Origin: Nocardioides sp. Root140
Lineage (GTDB): Bacteria > Actinomycetota > Actinomycetes > Propionibacteriales > Nocardioidaceae
NCBI RefSeq assembly: GCF_001426745.1
Contig: NZ_LMFI01000016.1
Location: 89,629 to 153,628 of the forward strand
Length of the DNA stretch: 64,000 nucleotides
Direction: 5' to 3'
Shown one piece after another: positions 8,171-16,303 of the stretch (the first letter of the stretch is position 1; every line of letters begins with the position of its first letter). Made by a program: the position numbers and the translations under genes. Below the pieces are notes generated by a model. That model searched no databases. It was given only the letters and a program-made list of their open reading frames with translations, and was not told where the DNA came from.

Positions 8171-9595
8171 CTAGAACGTCCGCCAGGCGAGGGCGACGAG
8201 GGTGCAGACCAGGCCGGCCAACCCCAGCGGCAGGACCGTGGCGAGGGTCGTCCATTTCACCGATCGCGTCTCCCGCCAGATCGTCAACATCGTCGTGCTG
8301 CACGGGTTGTGGAGCAGGCAGAAGAGCATCAGGTTCACCGCCGTCAGCAGGGTCCACCCTCCGATGTCGACCAGCACGGTGCCGGCTTGGGCGTCGGAGA
8401 GGTTGACCATCACCCCGGCGGCTGCGTCGGCGGCCGCACCGGTGGTGTGGCCGAGGGTGAGGGTGAGCATCAGGATGGTCGGGATGACGATCTCGTTGGC
8501 GGGGATGGCGACCAGGTAGGCGAGCAGGATGATCCCGTTGAGGCCGAGCACCCACCCGGCGGGTTCGAGGCCGGTCACGAGGTGCGCGGCCAGGCTGGTG
8601 CCGCCGAGGTGGAGGTTGCCGAGCAGCCAGATCACCGCACCGGCCGGGGCGGCCATCACCAGTGCCCGGCGTAGCACCTTGTAGGTGCGGTCGATCATGC
8701 TGGTGTAGATGGTGCGCCAGACCTGGGGTGGCCGGTAGGGCGGCAGCTCGAGGGAGTAGACCGAGGTCTCGCCCCGCAGCACGGTGCGGGACAGGGCCCA
8801 TGACACGGCGAGGGTGGTGAGGATGCCGAGTACGGCGACGAGGACCACGCTTGCGGCGGCGAGGACCCCGGCGAGGGCGGGTGGTGCGAGGGAGCCGATG
8901 AAGATCGTGCCCATCAGGATCAGGGTGGGCCATCTGCCGTTGCAGACGCTGAAGTTGTTGGTGATGATCGCGATCAGTCGCTCGCGGGGGCTGTCGATGA
9001 TGCGGGTGGCCGTCACGCCGGCGGCGTTGCAGCCGTAGCCCATCATCATCGTGAGGGACTGCTTGCCGTGGGCGCCGGCGCCGGCGAAGAGGCGGTCGAG
9101 GTTGAACGCCACGCGGGGCAGGTAGCCGAAGTCCTCCAGGAGGGTGAAGAGCGGGAAGAAGATCGCCATCGGGGGCAGCATCACCGCCACCACCCAGGCC
9201 GTGCCCAGGTACACCCCGTCGACCAGGAGGCCGGTGACCCACCAGGGCGAGCCGACCACCGCGAACCCGGCGCGGAGCCAGGTGTGGCCGTGGTCGACGA
9301 GCAGCACGTAGAGCAGGTCCGAGGGGACCGCGGCACCGGCGATGGTGAACCAGAAGACCCCGAAGAACAGTGCCCCCATCACCACGAAGCCCCACACCCG
9401 GTGGGTCAACGCCCGGTCGAGGACCTGGTCGAACGCCGGACGCCTCGTGGCACCGTCCTCCCCGGCGGTCGAGACACTGGCGCGTGCGATCCGGGCCGCG
9501 TCGTCGAAGATCGAGGTCACCACACCGTCACCGAAGTCCTCCGGCAGGGTGCGCCGTAGACGGGCCGCGGTCTCCAGCACCGAATCCCTGCTCAT
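8171..9595 (-). CDS. feoB: FeoB C-terminal half: ferrous iron permease
   Basis: A 474-residue integral membrane protein corresponding to the transport part of FeoB. It has two nucleoside-recognition (Gate) domains with many membrane segments. The diagnostic GYGCNAAGVTATRIIDSPRERL and NNFSVCNGRWPTLILMGTIF match the conserved GCN and cysteine-containing transport motifs. The GTPase domain is absent and is encoded by the next gene upstream, whose stop overlaps this start by 4 bp. Translational coupling suggests the two halves assemble into one Fe2+ transporter in the cytoplasmic membrane. It is the last gene of the long leftward array that begins with prmA. Confidence 0.88.
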   Translation of the reverse strand: MSRDSVLETAARLRRTLPEDFGDGVVTSIFDDAARIARASVSTAGEDGATRRPAFDQVLDRALTHRVWGFVVMGALFFGVFWFTIAGAAVPSDLLYVLLVDHGHTWLRAGFAVVGSPWWVTGLLVDGVYLGTAWVVAVMLPPMAIFFPLFTLLEDFGYLPRVAFNLDRLFAGAGAHGKQSLTMMMGYGCNAAGVTATRIIDSPRERLIAIITNNFSVCNGRWPTLILMGTIFIGSLAPPALAGVLAAASVVLVAVLGILTTLAVSWALSRTVLRGETSVYSLELPPYRPPQVWRTIYTSMIDRTYKVLRRALVMAAPAGAVIWLLGNLHLGGTSLAAHLVTGLEPAGWVLGLNGIILLAYLVAIPANEIVIPTILMLTLTLGHTTGAAADAAAGVMVNLSDAQAGTVLVDIGGWTLLTAVNLMLFCLLHNPCSTTMLTIWRETRSVKWTTLATVLPLGLAGLVCTLVALAWRTF

Positions 9596-10476
9596 GAGGC
9601 CAGCCGTCCGGTCTGCTGGCGGGCCAGCTCGCCGAGGGTGCCGTCCTGGACGGCGCGCTCGATGCCGGGGTCGCCCTCGAGGAGCCGCAACGCCACCCAG
9701 CGCGCGTTGGCGATGCCGGGGAACTCCTCGCGCAGCTGGTCGGCCAGCTCGTCGACGGCCCGCGAGACGTCCGGCTCGAACTTCTGCTTGCGCAACCGCC
9801 GCCCCGATCCATGACCGTGCCCGTGCCCGGGTGCGTGTCCGGGTGTGTGCCCGTGTGGGTGTGTGTGTGCGGGTGCCGATTCGGCGATCGCGGCCAGCAG
9901 CTCCGACATGCCCTCGCCCCGTCGCGCCACCATCGGCACTGCCGGTACGCCGAGTGCCCGGGTCAGGTGGCGTACGTCGATCTCGACGCCATGCCGCCTC
10001 GCCTCGTCCATCAGGTTGAGGGCCACCACGACCCGGTCGGTGACCTGCAGGATCTGCAGCACCAGGTTGAGGTTGCGTTCCAGCCGGGTCGCATCGACCA
10101 CGACCACGGTCACGTCGGGGTCCCCGAAGAGGAGGAAGTCGCGTGCCACCTCCTCGTCGCTGCTGGTGGAGAGCAGCGAGTAGGCGCCGGGCAGGTCGAC
10201 CACCTTGAACCCACGGTCACCGAACCCGTAGGAGCCCTCGGCCCGGGTGACCGTCGTACCGGGCCAGTTGCCCACGTGCTGCCGCAGGCCGGTCAACGCG
10301 TTGAAGACCGTGCTCTTGCCGGTGTTGGGGTTGCCGGCCAACGCGACCACCACGTCGGCATCGCCGGCAGCCACGCCGAACCTCTTGAGGTTCGCGACAC
10401 CGTGCAGGGCGCAGGTTCCACAGGCCGGACCGGCGGCCCCGGGAGACTCGTTCGGCATCGGCAGATCGACGTTCAT
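9592..10476 (-). CDS. feoB: FeoB N-terminal half: GTPase with histidine-rich tail
   Basis: A 294-residue G protein. G1 is GNPNTGKST (48-56), G3 is DLPGAYSLL, and G4 is NLMDEA. An N-terminal CGTC motif precedes the G domain. After the G domain comes a segment with eight histidines in about 20 residues (about 204-223), then a short helical domain ending the protein before any membrane segment. The ATG at 10476 overlaps the FeoA stop by 4 bp; a GTG at 10488 is the alternative. The His-rich stretch is probably a metal-binding loop. The split from the permease looks genuine because start and stop overlap cleanly. Confidence 0.87.
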   Translation of the reverse strand: MNVDLPMPNESPGAAGPACGTCALHGVANLKRFGVAAGDADVVVALAGNPNTGKSTVFNALTGLRQHVGNWPGTTVTRAEGSYGFGDRGFKVVDLPGAYSLLSTSSDEEVARDFLLFGDPDVTVVVVDATRLERNLNLVLQILQVTDRVVVALNLMDEARRHGVEIDVRHLTRALGVPAVPMVARRGEGMSELLAAIAESAPAHTHPHGHTPGHAPGHGHGHGSGRRLRKQKFEPDVSRAVDELADQLREEFPGIANARWVALRLLEGDPGIERAVQDGTLGELARQQTGRLAS

Positions 10477-10706
10477 CGCTCGCCCCACAGGACGACATGG
10501 ATGCCACGGGCCTGCACCCGACGCAGGGCGATCACGGTGTCCCGGACCCGGTACGCCGTCGGATCCCCCAGAGGACTGGTGCCCTCGGCAGTCACCTCAA
10601 CACCCGGCAACACCCCGAGGTCCATCAACCGACGCCGCGCCGCACCGCTCGCATCGAGACCAGTCACCATCGCCCGCCCCGACCGGGGCAACTCGTCGAG
10701 GGTCAT
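10473..10706 (-). CDS. feoA: FeoA-domain protein
   Basis: A 77-residue SH3-like protein matching FeoA: GAARRRLMDLGVLPGVEVTAEG is the hallmark RRLLxLGxxPGxxV motif, followed by GDPTAYRVRDTVIALRR. FeoA binds FeoB on the cytoplasmic side and supports ferrous iron uptake. Its start overlaps the stop of the upstream winged-helix gene by 4 bp and its stop overlaps the FeoB GTPase start, so regulator, FeoA and both FeoB parts form a coupled unit. Confidence 0.9.
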   Translation of the reverse strand: MTLDELPRSGRAMVTGLDASGAARRRLMDLGVLPGVEVTAEGTSPLGDPTAYRVRDTVIALRRVQARGIHVVLWGER

Positions 10707-11050
10707 CGCCGCACCTCAGAGGGAACCAGGGCCCTGTCGCCGGCCCGGTCGGGCTCCGGGTCGCCGAGGGCCGCCCTGGCGTGCTCCATCCCGTGCTCGG
10801 TCAGGGTCACCCACCCGTTGCCCCCGGCCTCCACGAGACCGTGCTCGTGGAGGCCACGCAGGGTGACCCTGGCCGCAGCGCTCGAGGTGCCGACGCGTAC
10901 GGCGATCGCCGCGACGGTGGCCCTTTCACGAACGTCGGCGAGGGCGAAGACCGCCGAGAGGAACGCGGCGAACCCCTGCTCCAGCTCGGGGTCGCAGCAG
11001 GTCCCCCGGTCGACGGCCGACCGGTCGTGGGAGGTGGACACCATCGTCAT
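10703..11050 (-). CDS. Winged-helix regulator next to the Feo genes (possibly metal-responsive)
   Basis: A 115-residue protein. Residues about 25-90 look like a winged helix: FLSAVFALADVRERATVAAIAVRVGTSSAAARVTLRGLHEHGLVEAGGNGWVTLTEHG, the pattern of DtxR/MarR-like DNA-binding domains. The N-terminus carries a CC pair (GTCCDPE). No dimerisation or SH3 domain follows, so it is shorter than full DtxR/IdeR. Given coupling to FeoA, an iron-responsive repressor or FeoC-like role is likely but unproven. A perfect ACCCTAGGGT palindrome lies 6 bp before its start. Confidence 0.65.
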   Translation of the reverse strand: MTMVSTSHDRSAVDRGTCCDPELEQGFAAFLSAVFALADVRERATVAAIAVRVGTSSAAARVTLRGLHEHGLVEAGGNGWVTLTEHGMEHARAALGDPEPDRAGDRALVPSEVRR

Positions 11051-11056
11051 GCCGTG

Positions 11057-11066
11057 ACCCTAGGGT
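11057..11066. promoter_or_regulatory. Palindrome in front of the Feo regulator
   Basis: The perfect 10-bp palindrome ACCCTAGGGT, extended imperfectly as TGACCCTAGGGTGA, lies directly before the regulator start, in the 24-bp gap after the small membrane protein gene. It is a candidate autoregulatory site. No recognisable IdeR or Fur consensus is present. Confidence 0.35.
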
Positions 11067-11074
11067 GATCCACT

Positions 11075-11302
11075 TCACACCCCTGTCGCAATTTGAGAAA
11101 GCACGATGAGCGCGATGCCACCGAGCAGCACGGCCGTCGCCGCGACCAGGAGGACCGGCGACAGCCGGTTGCTGAGCCGGAGCCGGCCGGCCAGGCAGGT
11201 GGGCACCATGTCGGGCGTGACGTGGCCTGCTGCCGCGTTGCGCAGCAGCAGGCTCGTCACGAGCAATGCACCGACGGCCACCAGGAGCAGTCCGCTGTCC
11301 AT
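11075..11302 (-). CDS. Small two-helix membrane protein
   Basis: A 75-residue protein with two hydrophobic segments, residues 3-20 (GLLLVAVGALLVTSLLL) and about 49-70 (VLLVAATAVLLGGIALIVL), joined by a polar loop with one cysteine. No family was recognised. It sits 12 bp after groEL and 24 bp before the Feo regulator, in the middle of the leftward array. A membrane-associated accessory role for iron uptake or for the monooxygenase is possible from position only. Confidence 0.6.
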   Translation of the reverse strand: MDSGLLLVAVGALLVTSLLLRNAAAGHVTPDMVPTCLAGRLRLSNRLSPVLLVAATAVLLGGIALIVLSQIATGV

Positions 11303-11314
11303 TGCCCGATCACC

Positions 11315-12964
11315 TCAGTAGATGTTCGAGGGCCGGACCATGCCCTCGGCCAGGTCGCCGAAGCCGGGCGCCATGATCGCTCCCGGGTTCCCGAAGACTT
11401 CCTCGACCACTGCGGTCTCGGTGGTGATCAGCAGCGCGGCGATCGAGGCGGCACTCTCCAGCGCGGCCCTGGTCACCTTGAACGGGTCGATGACACCGTC
11501 GACGAACATGTCGACGTACTCACCCGACAGCGCGTTGAAACCCTGCGCGGGCGGCAACGTGGCCACCTTCTCGACCACCTCGTCGCCGTCGTAGCCGGCG
11601 TTGATCGAGATCCAGCGCAGCGGCTCGGCCAGTGCTCGCCGTACGACCTCACGGCCGACCGCGTCGTCGCCGGTCAGCTCCACCCGCGACACCGCGTCCT
11701 GGGCGTGCACGAGTGCAGCGCCGCCGCCGGCCACCACCCCTTCCTCGAGCGCGGCCCGGGTCGCGGACAGGGCGTCGTCGACGCGCAGCATCCGCTCCCT
11801 GAGCTCGACGCTGGTAGCGCCTCCGACCTTGATCACCGCGACCGTGCCGGCCAGCCGGGCGAGCCTCAGCTGCAGGCTGTCCTGGTCGGCGTCGAGCCGG
11901 GCCCGCTCGAACTGGGTCTCCAGCTGCTTGATGCGGGCATCGAGCAGCTCCTTCTCACCGTGCCCACCGACCATCGTGGTGTCGCTCTCGGTGATCGTGA
12001 TCCGATCGCAGGAGCCGAGGTGCGCAGCGGTGACCTCGCTCAGCTCGAGCCCGGTGTCCTTGGCGATCACCTGACCGCCCAGAGCCACCGCGAGGTCCTG
12101 CAGCTCGGCGACGCGGCGGTGCCCGAAACCGGGAGCGCGGACGACGACCGACTGCATGGTGTTGTGCATGTTGCCGCCGACCAGGAGCTGCAACGCCGGC
12201 CCGTCGACGTCCTCGGCGAGGACCACCAAGGGCCGTTCAGCGCGCTTGGCGAGCTCGAGGGTCGGCATGATGTCCTGGACCTGGCTGATCTTCTTGTTCG
12301 TCAGCAGGATCACCGGGTTCTGGTAGACCGTCTCCATCTTCTCCTGGTCGGTGACCATGTAGCCGGAGATGTAGCCGTGGTCGAACTCGATGCCGTCGAC
12401 CACGTCGACCGAGAGGCCCAGGGACTCCGACTCCTCGGTGGTGACGATGCCGTTGCGACCGACCCGGGCCACCGCCTCGGCGATCACGACGCCGATCGAC
12501 TCGTCGTCGCTGGCCGCCAGGGTGGCGATCCGCTCGAGGTCCTCCTGCCCGGTGACGTCGACGGCCATCTCGGCCAGGGTCTCGATCAGGACCGGGATGG
12601 TGCGCTCGATCCCGCGACGCACGCGCATCGGGTTGGCACCCGCAGTGACCGCGGCCATCCCCTCACGGACCATCGCCTGGGCGAGCACGGTGGCGGTCGT
12701 GGTGCCGTCACCGACCACCCCGTTCGTCTTCATCGCGACTTCCTTGACCAGCTGGGCGCCCATGTTGGCGAACGGCTCCCGCAGCTGGATCTCCTTGGCG
12801 ATGGTCACCCCGTCGTTGGTGATCGTGGGTGGGCCGGTGAGCTTCTCCAGGACGGCGTTGCGTCCCTTCGGGCCCAGCGTCACCTTGACCGCGTCGGCCA
12901 GGGCGTTGACCCCGGACTCGAGCAGTCGCCGAGCGTCTTCGTTGAATCGCAGTTCCTTTGCCAT
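11315..12964 (-). CDS. groEL: Chaperonin GroEL, monooxygenase-operon type
   Basis: A 549-residue class I chaperonin. Landmarks are VKVTLGPKGRNAVLEK (ATP site), TNDGVTIAKEIQL, GDGTTTATVLAQAMV, the apical region VLLTNKKISQVQDIMPTLELAKRAERPLVVLAEDVDGPAL (given here only as a guide to its position), and VVAGGGAALVHA with GYDGDEVVEKV. The C-terminus ends PGFGDLAEGMVRPSNIY without the GGM tail of housekeeping GroEL. The MAKEL start at 12964 is preferred over the upstream ATG. A GroEL paralog in this position is known from propane/binuclear-iron monooxygenase clusters of Mycobacterium and Rhodococcus, where it assists hydroxylase folding. No groES and no CIRCE element are nearby. Confidence 0.93.
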   Translation of the reverse strand: MAKELRFNEDARRLLESGVNALADAVKVTLGPKGRNAVLEKLTGPPTITNDGVTIAKEIQLREPFANMGAQLVKEVAMKTNGVVGDGTTTATVLAQAMVREGMAAVTAGANPMRVRRGIERTIPVLIETLAEMAVDVTGQEDLERIATLAASDDESIGVVIAEAVARVGRNGIVTTEESESLGLSVDVVDGIEFDHGYISGYMVTDQEKMETVYQNPVILLTNKKISQVQDIMPTLELAKRAERPLVVLAEDVDGPALQLLVGGNMHNTMQSVVVRAPGFGHRRVAELQDLAVALGGQVIAKDTGLELSEVTAAHLGSCDRITITESDTTMVGGHGEKELLDARIKQLETQFERARLDADQDSLQLRLARLAGTVAVIKVGGATSVELRERMLRVDDALSATRAALEEGVVAGGGAALVHAQDAVSRVELTGDDAVGREVVRRALAEPLRWISINAGYDGDEVVEKVATLPPAQGFNALSGEYVDMFVDGVIDPFKVTRAALESAASIAALLITTETAVVEEVFGNPGAIMAPGFGDLAEGMVRPSNIY

Positions 12965-13032
12965 GTCGAGCAACCCTTCACGTAGTGATCGATGGTCTGT
13001 TGATGGGTGGGTGGGTCGGTGCGGTCGGGCCG

Positions 13033-14058
13033 TCAGGGCACAAGGATCGCCCGGCCCCTGACCCGGCCGGCGTCGAGATCGTCGAGCGCCCGCTGGAAGT
13101 CCTCGAGTGGGTACGTCGTCGTGTGCAGGCGTACGTCGCCCCTGGCCGCGAGGACCATGAGCTCCTGCAGGTCGTTGTAGGAGCCGACGAGGTTGCCGAT
13201 GAAGTTGATCTCGGTGGAGATCACGTCGATCGTCGGGACGTCGATGTTCTCGCCGTACCCGACGACGTAGTAGTTGCCGGCCCGGCGCAGCATCGCGATG
13301 CCCTCGGCGGTCGCGCCGCCCTCACCGACGAAGTCGACGACGGCCTCGGCCCCGTTGCCACCGGTGAGCTCCAGCACCTTCTCGACGTGGTTGCCGTCGG
13401 CCAGGATCGCGTGGTCGGCGCCGATCTCGAGGGCCAGGTCGAGGGCCGCCTGGTTGCGGTCCACGACGACCAGCGTGGCCGCGGAGATCGCCTTCATCAC
13501 CTGGATGCCGATGTGGCCGAGCCCCCCGGCGCCGATCATCACGCAGACGTCTCCCGGTCGCGTGGCGGCGGCCGTCTTGGCGACCGCGTGGTACGCCGTC
13601 AGACCGGCATCGGCGAGTGCGGCCACGTCGGCCGGTTCGAGCGAGTCGTCGATCCTGACGACGCTGCGTGCGTTGGTGAGCAAGTACTCGGCGTACCCGC
13701 CGTGGGTGTCGATGCCCGGGAACTGGCTGTTCTCACAGTGCACGTCGTCACCGAAGCGGCACGCGCGGCACAGGCCGCAGGTCATCAACGGGTGCAGGAT
13801 CACCTTGTCCCCCACCGCGACGTTGGTGACCGCGTCGCCCACGGCGTGCACCCAGCCGGCGTTCTCGTGGCCGATCGTGTACGGGAGCTCGACGCCGGAC
13901 TTGGCCTCCCACTGGCCCTCGAGGACGTGCAGGTCAGTGCGACAGACCCCCGCGCCACCGATCCTGACGACGACGTCGAACGGTCCCTGCACCTCGGGGT
14001 CGGGAACCTCTGTCAACTGCATCTTGGTGTGGTAGCCCACGACCTGCACTGCCTTCAT
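13033..14058 (-). CDS. Zinc-dependent alcohol dehydrogenase of the propane operon
   Basis: A 341-residue medium-chain NAD(P)-dependent dehydrogenase. Catalytic zinc ligands are Cys39, His64 and Glu65. Structural zinc ligands are Cys94, Cys97, Cys100 and Cys108 (CGLCRACRFGDDVHC). The nucleotide motif is MIGAGGLGHIGIQV. An AAGGAGG site lies 6 bp upstream of the ATG, which overlaps the previous stop by 4 bp. In this operon it should oxidise the alcohol released by the monooxygenase (1- or 2-propanol, or another small alcohol) to the aldehyde or ketone. It is not closely similar to the dehydrogenase at 6317. Confidence 0.92.
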   Translation of the reverse strand: MKAVQVVGYHTKMQLTEVPDPEVQGPFDVVVRIGGAGVCRTDLHVLEGQWEAKSGVELPYTIGHENAGWVHAVGDAVTNVAVGDKVILHPLMTCGLCRACRFGDDVHCENSQFPGIDTHGGYAEYLLTNARSVVRIDDSLEPADVAALADAGLTAYHAVAKTAAATRPGDVCVMIGAGGLGHIGIQVMKAISAATLVVVDRNQAALDLALEIGADHAILADGNHVEKVLELTGGNGAEAVVDFVGEGGATAEGIAMLRRAGNYYVVGYGENIDVPTIDVISTEINFIGNLVGSYNDLQELMVLAARGDVRLHTTTYPLEDFQRALDDLDAGRVRGRAILVP

Positions 14059-14810
14059 GACGCCCTCCTTGCTGACCCGCCACTCGAGGAGCGGGTGTTG
14101 GTGATGCGGGTGGCGAGGTCCTCCCCCTCCTCGTAGCGCGTGGCCAGCAGCCCGCGGCAGAAGTGGGAGTTGCCCTCGATGGAGATCCGGACGGCCTTGG
14201 CGAAGCGGAGTCGCAACGGCACCTCGTCCGGCGGCACGGGTTCCCCGTGCTCGTCGACGAACACCCGTGCGTGGGGGCCGATGCCCAGCCCGATCGCCGT
14301 ACGCCGCCGCAGCAGCGCCTCCTTGAGCCGTCCGCCCGGCAGGTTGTTCAGCCGCAGGCGGTAGATGTCCGCCACGGTGAGGCCGGAGTGCTTGAGGCGG
14401 TCCTCGATGCAGCGCTCCATGGCCGCGGTGTGCGCCTTGCGCTGGAAGATCAGCCGTAGCTCGTCGAGGCTGTCCTCGGCCTCGACCCCGAAGGTGCCCC
14501 GGTAGCCGGCGTCCGCGGCCAACCCGGCGTTGATCTTGTCGGAGTCGTGGTGGTCGTCCAGGAACACCCGGACCTGACCGATGTCCTCCACGCGACGCAG
14601 CGCGTCCACGGCGTCGGAGGTCATCAGGTAGGCGAAGTTCGGTGAGCAGAACGACGTCGGCAGCCGCACGTGCACGGTGACACCGGTGTCGTCGATGGCC
14701 ACCGAGCGGACGAAGCCCAGGTCCGTGATGGGCTCGTCCAGCTCGGGGTCGAGCACCGTCGACAGCTCGGCCATCACTTCGGACTCGAGGGACGTGGCCA
14801 GGAGTGTCAT
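14055..14810 (-). CDS. DUF59/MIP18-type iron-sulfur assembly-like protein
   Basis: A 251-residue protein. Its N-terminal 90 residues match the DUF59/MIP18 fold (VMAELSTVLDPELDEPITDLGFVRSV, then VHVRLPTSFCSPNFAYLM), used in Fe-S cluster delivery. The remaining 150 residues are unfamiliar but contain a KAHTAAMERCIEDRLKHSGLTV helix and a cysteine near the end (SHFCRGLLATRYEE). Genes of this type recur in actinobacterial propane/binuclear-iron monooxygenase clusters. It may help load iron into the hydroxylase or the 2Fe-2S reductase. It overlaps both neighbours by 4 bp. Confidence 0.8.
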   Translation of the reverse strand: MTLLATSLESEVMAELSTVLDPELDEPITDLGFVRSVAIDDTGVTVHVRLPTSFCSPNFAYLMTSDAVDALRRVEDIGQVRVFLDDHHDSDKINAGLAADAGYRGTFGVEAEDSLDELRLIFQRKAHTAAMERCIEDRLKHSGLTVADIYRLRLNNLPGGRLKEALLRRRTAIGLGIGPHARVFVDEHGEPVPPDEVPLRLRFAKAVRISIEGNSHFCRGLLATRYEEGEDLATRITNTRSSSGGSARRAS

Positions 14811-15850
14811 GACGCCACGGCCTGCTTCGCGCCCGGGGCGACCTCCGTCTCGGCGTCGCCGGCCGAGGTCGGCAACCGGAGGTGCTCGGGCACCTCGATG
14901 TCGTAGAGCGCGGCGGCATTGAGCCCCAGGATCTTCTTCTTCTGGTCGGTGGTGATCTGCGCGTAGTCGGTGAGGTCCTCGGGGATCTGGAAGTCCACGA
15001 ACTTCTCGATCAGCCACTTCGGCGTCCACAGCGCGTAGTCGCTGGAGAACGTCATCTTGTCCTCGCCCACCCAGTAGAGGAGCTCGCCGATCACCTCGGC
15101 GAAGTAGCGCGGCCGGGTGTGGATGAACGGCATCACGACCGAGAGTCCGGCGTACACGTTCGACTCCTGGGTGGCGATCCAGCAGAAGTCCTCCAGGCGC
15201 GGCAGCCCGCAGTGCTCGACGATGAAGTTCAGGTCGAGGTAGTCCGAGGCCACGGCGTCGACGTCGGCGACGTCGAAGGCGTCGCGGTCCAGCGGCTTGA
15301 GGGTCGGGCCCTTGTGCACGTGGATGTTGGTGATCCCCAGCTCGAGGCACTTCTCGAGGTAGGTGCGACAGCCCGGGTCGCTGAGCTTGTAGCCGCGCGA
15401 GTCGCCGTGCCATTCAGCCGTGTAGAGCTTGACGCCCCGGAGGTCGAACTTCTCGGCATCTTCCACGAACTGCTTGAGACCCGCCTCACCGTTGCGCGGG
15501 TCGAAGGAGTGGTTGTAGGTCAGCTTGTCCGGGTGCTTCTGGGTCAGGGCCCAGCTCTCGTCGGAGCAGGAGAACCCCCGCTCGTAGAACTCCATCAGCA
15601 TCGTGGACTGGAAGACGGCGTGGTCGACGTACCCGTCGTCGAAGAGGTCCTTCATCAGGCGCTCGCCGCCGTAGTAGACGTACTCCTCGTAGCTCCACTT
15701 CTCGGAGTCGGGGCTCAGGTTGCTGTGGTAGTCGAAGAAGCAGTCGATGAACTCCTGTCCGTGGACGTTCTTCTGGTTCTCCTTGCGGCCGTCCCACAGG
15801 TGAACGTGACTGTCGACGATGAAGTAGTTCTCGCCATCCTTGGTGTACAT
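14807..15850 (-). CDS. Amidohydrolase-family protein of the propane operon
   Basis: A 347-residue metal-dependent hydrolase. VDSHVHLWDG at the N-terminus supplies the HxH metal ligands. DLNFIVEHCGLPRLEDF carries the middle histidine, and SSDYALWTPKWLIEKF holds the usual catalytic Asp. The family resembles ACMSD-type decarboxylases/amidohydrolases. It is a constant neighbour of prm/mim hydroxylase genes, but its reaction is not established. It lies 107 bp after prmD with a hairpin in between, and its stop overlaps the DUF59 gene start by 4 bp. Confidence 0.85.
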   Translation of the reverse strand: MYTKDGENYFIVDSHVHLWDGRKENQKNVHGQEFIDCFFDYHSNLSPDSEKWSYEEYVYYGGERLMKDLFDDGYVDHAVFQSTMLMEFYERGFSCSDESWALTQKHPDKLTYNHSFDPRNGEAGLKQFVEDAEKFDLRGVKLYTAEWHGDSRGYKLSDPGCRTYLEKCLELGITNIHVHKGPTLKPLDRDAFDVADVDAVASDYLDLNFIVEHCGLPRLEDFCWIATQESNVYAGLSVVMPFIHTRPRYFAEVIGELLYWVGEDKMTFSSDYALWTPKWLIEKFVDFQIPEDLTDYAQITTDQKKKILGLNAAALYDIEVPEHLRLPTSAGDAETEVAPGAKQAVAS

Positions 15851-15878
15851 GTCGTGCCTCGCTTCTCGTGCGTCTGGT

Positions 15879-15945
15879 GGTCTGTTGGTCTGTTGGTCTG
15901 CTGCAGGTCCCGCCCGGGGCCACAGACCCGGGCCCCGGACGGGAC
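15879..15945. repeat. Spacer repeat and hairpin between prmD and the amidohydrolase
   Basis: An 8-bp unit GGTCTGTT is repeated nearly three times (15879-15900). It is followed by a hairpin with 15-bp arms and one mismatch (15907-15921 and 15931-15945, 9-base loop). In the leftward transcript the hairpin comes first after prmD. It has no T-run, so it more likely protects the prmABCD message or attenuates the downstream genes than fully terminates. Confidence 0.55.
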
Positions 15946-15958
15946 GCTCGTGGGTGGC

Positions 15959-16303
15959 TCAGCTGCTGGCCGTGAGGTCGAAGCCGATGTACTCGGCCGC
16001 GTCCTCCGGGCTGGCGAACAACATGGTCTTGTCGTCCAGGTGCACCATCCGGCCGTAGTGCGTGGAGCTGATCTCCTCGAAGACCGAGCCGTCGAACACC
16101 GTGCCGAGTGCGTCGGTCAGCTCGTCGTACTCGAACTCGAGGAGCCGGACTCCGTCGACGCGGATCATCGAGGGGTACTCGGTCAGCTCGACGCCGTCCT
16201 TGCCGCCCATGACCTCCGCGACGACGCGCCCGATCGGGGTGTTCATCAGGGTGACGCCACACATGTTGGAGAACTCCGTGGCGGATCCGAATTGCATGTT
16301 CAC
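15959..16303 (-). CDS. prmD: Propane monooxygenase coupling protein
   Basis: A 114-residue cofactor-free effector protein of the MmoB/DmpM family (SNMCGVTLMNTPIGRVVAEVM, then MIRVDGVRLLEFEYDELTDALG). It binds the hydroxylase, tunes substrate access and couples electron transfer to oxygen activation. The GTG start overlaps the prmC stop (GTGA) and has GGAG 8 bp upstream. An ATG two codons later is the alternative. Fourth in the usual prmA-B-C-D order. Confidence 0.93.
   Translation of the reverse strand: MNMQFGSATEFSNMCGVTLMNTPIGRVVAEVMGGKDGVELTEYPSMIRVDGVRLLEFEYDELTDALGTVFDGSVFEEISSTHYGRMVHLDDKTMLFASPEDAAEYIGFDLTASS

Noticed and set aside
8171..10476. FeoB broken by a frameshift (pseudogene)
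   Set aside because: The two frames join by an ATGA overlap, both halves have complete domains and the second has its own start at the correct place. A split gene is the simpler explanation.
11093..12985. A 630-residue rightward frame opposite groEL
   Set aside because: His/Asp/Leu-rich antisense translation with no recognisable domain, while groEL on the other strand is unambiguous.
12965..13032. CIRCE/HrcA heat-shock operator before groEL
   Set aside because: No TTAGCACTC-N9-GAGTGCTAA element is present. The gene appears to be read from the prm operon.
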